A stretch of 6,004 bases of DNA from Bacteroidota bacterium (GTDB taxonomy: Bacteria; Bacteroidota; Bacteroidia; Bacteroidales; B39-G9). Of the stretch, positions 5,180 to 6,004 are shown piece by piece. Each line of letters starts with the position of its first letter. Position 1 is the stretch's first letter. The position numbers and the translations under genes were made by a program. The notes under the pieces are model-generated. The model was not told where the DNA came from and ran no database searches. It saw only the letters and a list, made by a program, of their open reading frames with translations. The DNA lies in the NCBI GenBank assembly GCA_003648455.1, contig QMPG01000206.1:1-6004 (forward strand), read 5' to 3'.

Positions 5180-6004
5180 GTGGTTATAGTAAATGACTTA
5201 ATAGCAGAATTTTCTGTTGAGCAGTTAAGACAGTTCTTCAGAGGTAAAATAACAAAGTTCAAGCCGAAAGAAGAGAATTACGATTTTCTATTTGAAGACA
5301 AAAAAGAAATTTCAGACAACTTCACAGATATAACTAATATCGGTGAAGCTGTATTAAATAACAATGACGACCTTCTCATAATTACTGCCAAAACCAACAA
5401 AAAACTCACAAACAGATCCGGAAAGAAAAGACAGTATGAAATTGCCAAAAACATCCTGAAAGAAGAAAATAATGATGCTGCTTTTTTTATTTTTTATGAT
5501 GAAAAAGGCAATTTCCGTTTCAGCTTTATCAGAGCTAATTTTCTCGGAACAAAAAGGGATTTCACAAACTTTAAACGATATACTTATTTTGTAAGTAAAG
5601 AGCAAACCAACAAAACTTTTATCAGTCAAATTTCAAAAGCTGATTTCAATGATCTGGATAGCATTCAAGAAGCTTTTAATGTTGAACCGCTAACAAAACA
5701 ATTCTATGAAAAGCTGCAACACTGGTATTTCTGGGCAATCGATAATGTGAAATTTCCTGATGATGCAGAAAAAGAAAAAAACGGCAGAGAAATTGCCATT
5801 ATTCGATTGATAACTCGATTAATGTTTATCTGGTTTATGAAAGTTCGAAAACTCGTTCCTGAAAACTTGTTCGATGAAGAAAACATTAAAAAAAATCTAG
5901 CTGATTTTGCAGATGAAGACTCTACTTATTACAAAGCAATCTTGCAGAATCTGTTTTTTGCTACCTTAAATACAAAACAGGCAGATAGAAAATTCCGCAG
6001 TGAA
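5180..6004 (+). CDS. N-terminal part of an Eco57I/type IIG-like DNA methyltransferase-restriction enzyme (partial)
   Basis: The frame is open for 275 codons from GTG 5180 to the window edge with no stop. It begins MVIVNDLIAEFSVEQLRQFF. Segments I recognise from long Bacteroidetes-type Eco57I/type IIG adenine-specific methylase-restriction proteins are YDFLFED (about 36-42), TAKTNKKLTNRSGKK (69-83), FIFYDEKGNFRFSFI (103-117), GTKRDF (123-128), WYFWAIDNVKFP (182-193), IIRLITRLMFIWFMK (207-221) and STYYKAILQNLFFATLNT (248-265). Such proteins usually exceed 1000 residues, so only the N-terminal specificity/nuclease-linked region is visible. The methyltransferase motifs (SAM-binding loop, NPPY) would lie beyond 6004. 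I see no clear PD-(D/E)xK site. IITAK at 67-71 sits in a strand-like context where ExK could be, with Thr instead of Glu. The product is cytoplasmic and probably acts in defence against foreign DNA. Confidence 0.72.
   Translation, partial: MVIVNDLIAEFSVEQLRQFFRGKITKFKPKEENYDFLFEDKKEISDNFTDITNIGEAVLNNNDDLLIITAKTNKKLTNRSGKKRQYEIAKNILKEENNDAAFFIFYDEKGNFRFSFIRANFLGTKRDFTNFKRYTYFVSKEQTNKTFISQISKADFNDLDSIQEAFNVEPLTKQFYEKLQHWYFWAIDNVKFPDDAEKEKNGREIAIIRLITRLMFIWFMKVRKLVPENLFDEENIKKNLADFADEDSTYYKAILQNLFFATLNTKQADRKFRSE

Noticed and set aside
5481..5496. T7-A-T6 tract in gene 3 as a phase-variation switch
   Set aside because: It encodes a hydrophobic strand (FFIFY) in an AT-rich genome and the tracts are short; there is no stronger sign of contingency control.
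5354..5886. Two minus-strand open frames opposite gene 3
   Set aside because: The + strand frame here carries recognisable methylase-family segments with no stop for 275 codons; the minus frames are F/S-rich shadows.
1..6004. CRISPR array, tRNA, rRNA or transposase
   Set aside because: No regularly spaced direct repeats, no cloverleaf-like fold with a CCA end, no conserved rRNA segments and no transposase motifs were seen.

Overview
This is an AT-rich window of roughly one-third G+C by eye. It carries two large, complete, secreted proteins and the 5' part of a putative restriction-modification enzyme, all on the + strand. Both secreted proteins end in the same C-terminal module (NYPNPFNP, then YNIKGQK, then a Trp-containing strand and SGxYF). 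That module is typical of the Fibrobacteres-Chlorobi-Bacteroidetes superphylum, where it acts as a Por/type IX-like sorting tail or FlgD-Ig-like domain. The YNIKGQK wording and the middle domain of the first protein (GYNWISYPRL, HWLGYWLP, YGKGYLV) point from memory to Candidatus Cloacimonadota or a close relative. This placement is an inference; no marker gene is present.

Layout. Positions 1-344 hold no intact gene. They contain a bulged palindrome (73-128) with outer boxes of the form GGYGTATAAY, followed closely by a perfect Shine-Dalgarno and a broken reading frame (153-254). A TATAAT box (284-289) comes next, then a hairpin (305-339) that buries the ribosome binding site of the first gene. 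Gene 1 (345-2663) encodes an exported class II glutamine amidotransferase-like Ntn-hydrolase domain joined to two beta-rich domains and a sorting tail. The 61-nt gap after it holds a perfect 14-bp hairpin. Gene 2 (2725-5031) encodes an exported right-handed beta-helix protein with two successive helix starts and the same tail. A second imperfect palindrome (5046-5118) with the same outer boxes follows. Gene 3 starts at a GTG at 5180 and runs off the window. It resembles the N-terminus of the long Eco57I/type IIG-like adenine methyltransferase-restriction enzymes.

How the parts relate. Genes 1 and 2 are close, co-directional and share a tail, so they probably use one export route and may share a transcript. 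Neither has a known partner here. Gene 3 looks functionally separate: a palindromic element lies between it and gene 2, and a related element lies upstream of gene 1. The paired elements could be recombination sites of an integron-attC or other single-strand hairpin type, which would make the region a mobile or accessory block. That is a hypothesis.

The most interesting items are the secreted amidotransferase with a potential nucleophile next to the signal-peptide cleavage site, the matching palindromes, and the hairpin over the start of gene 1.
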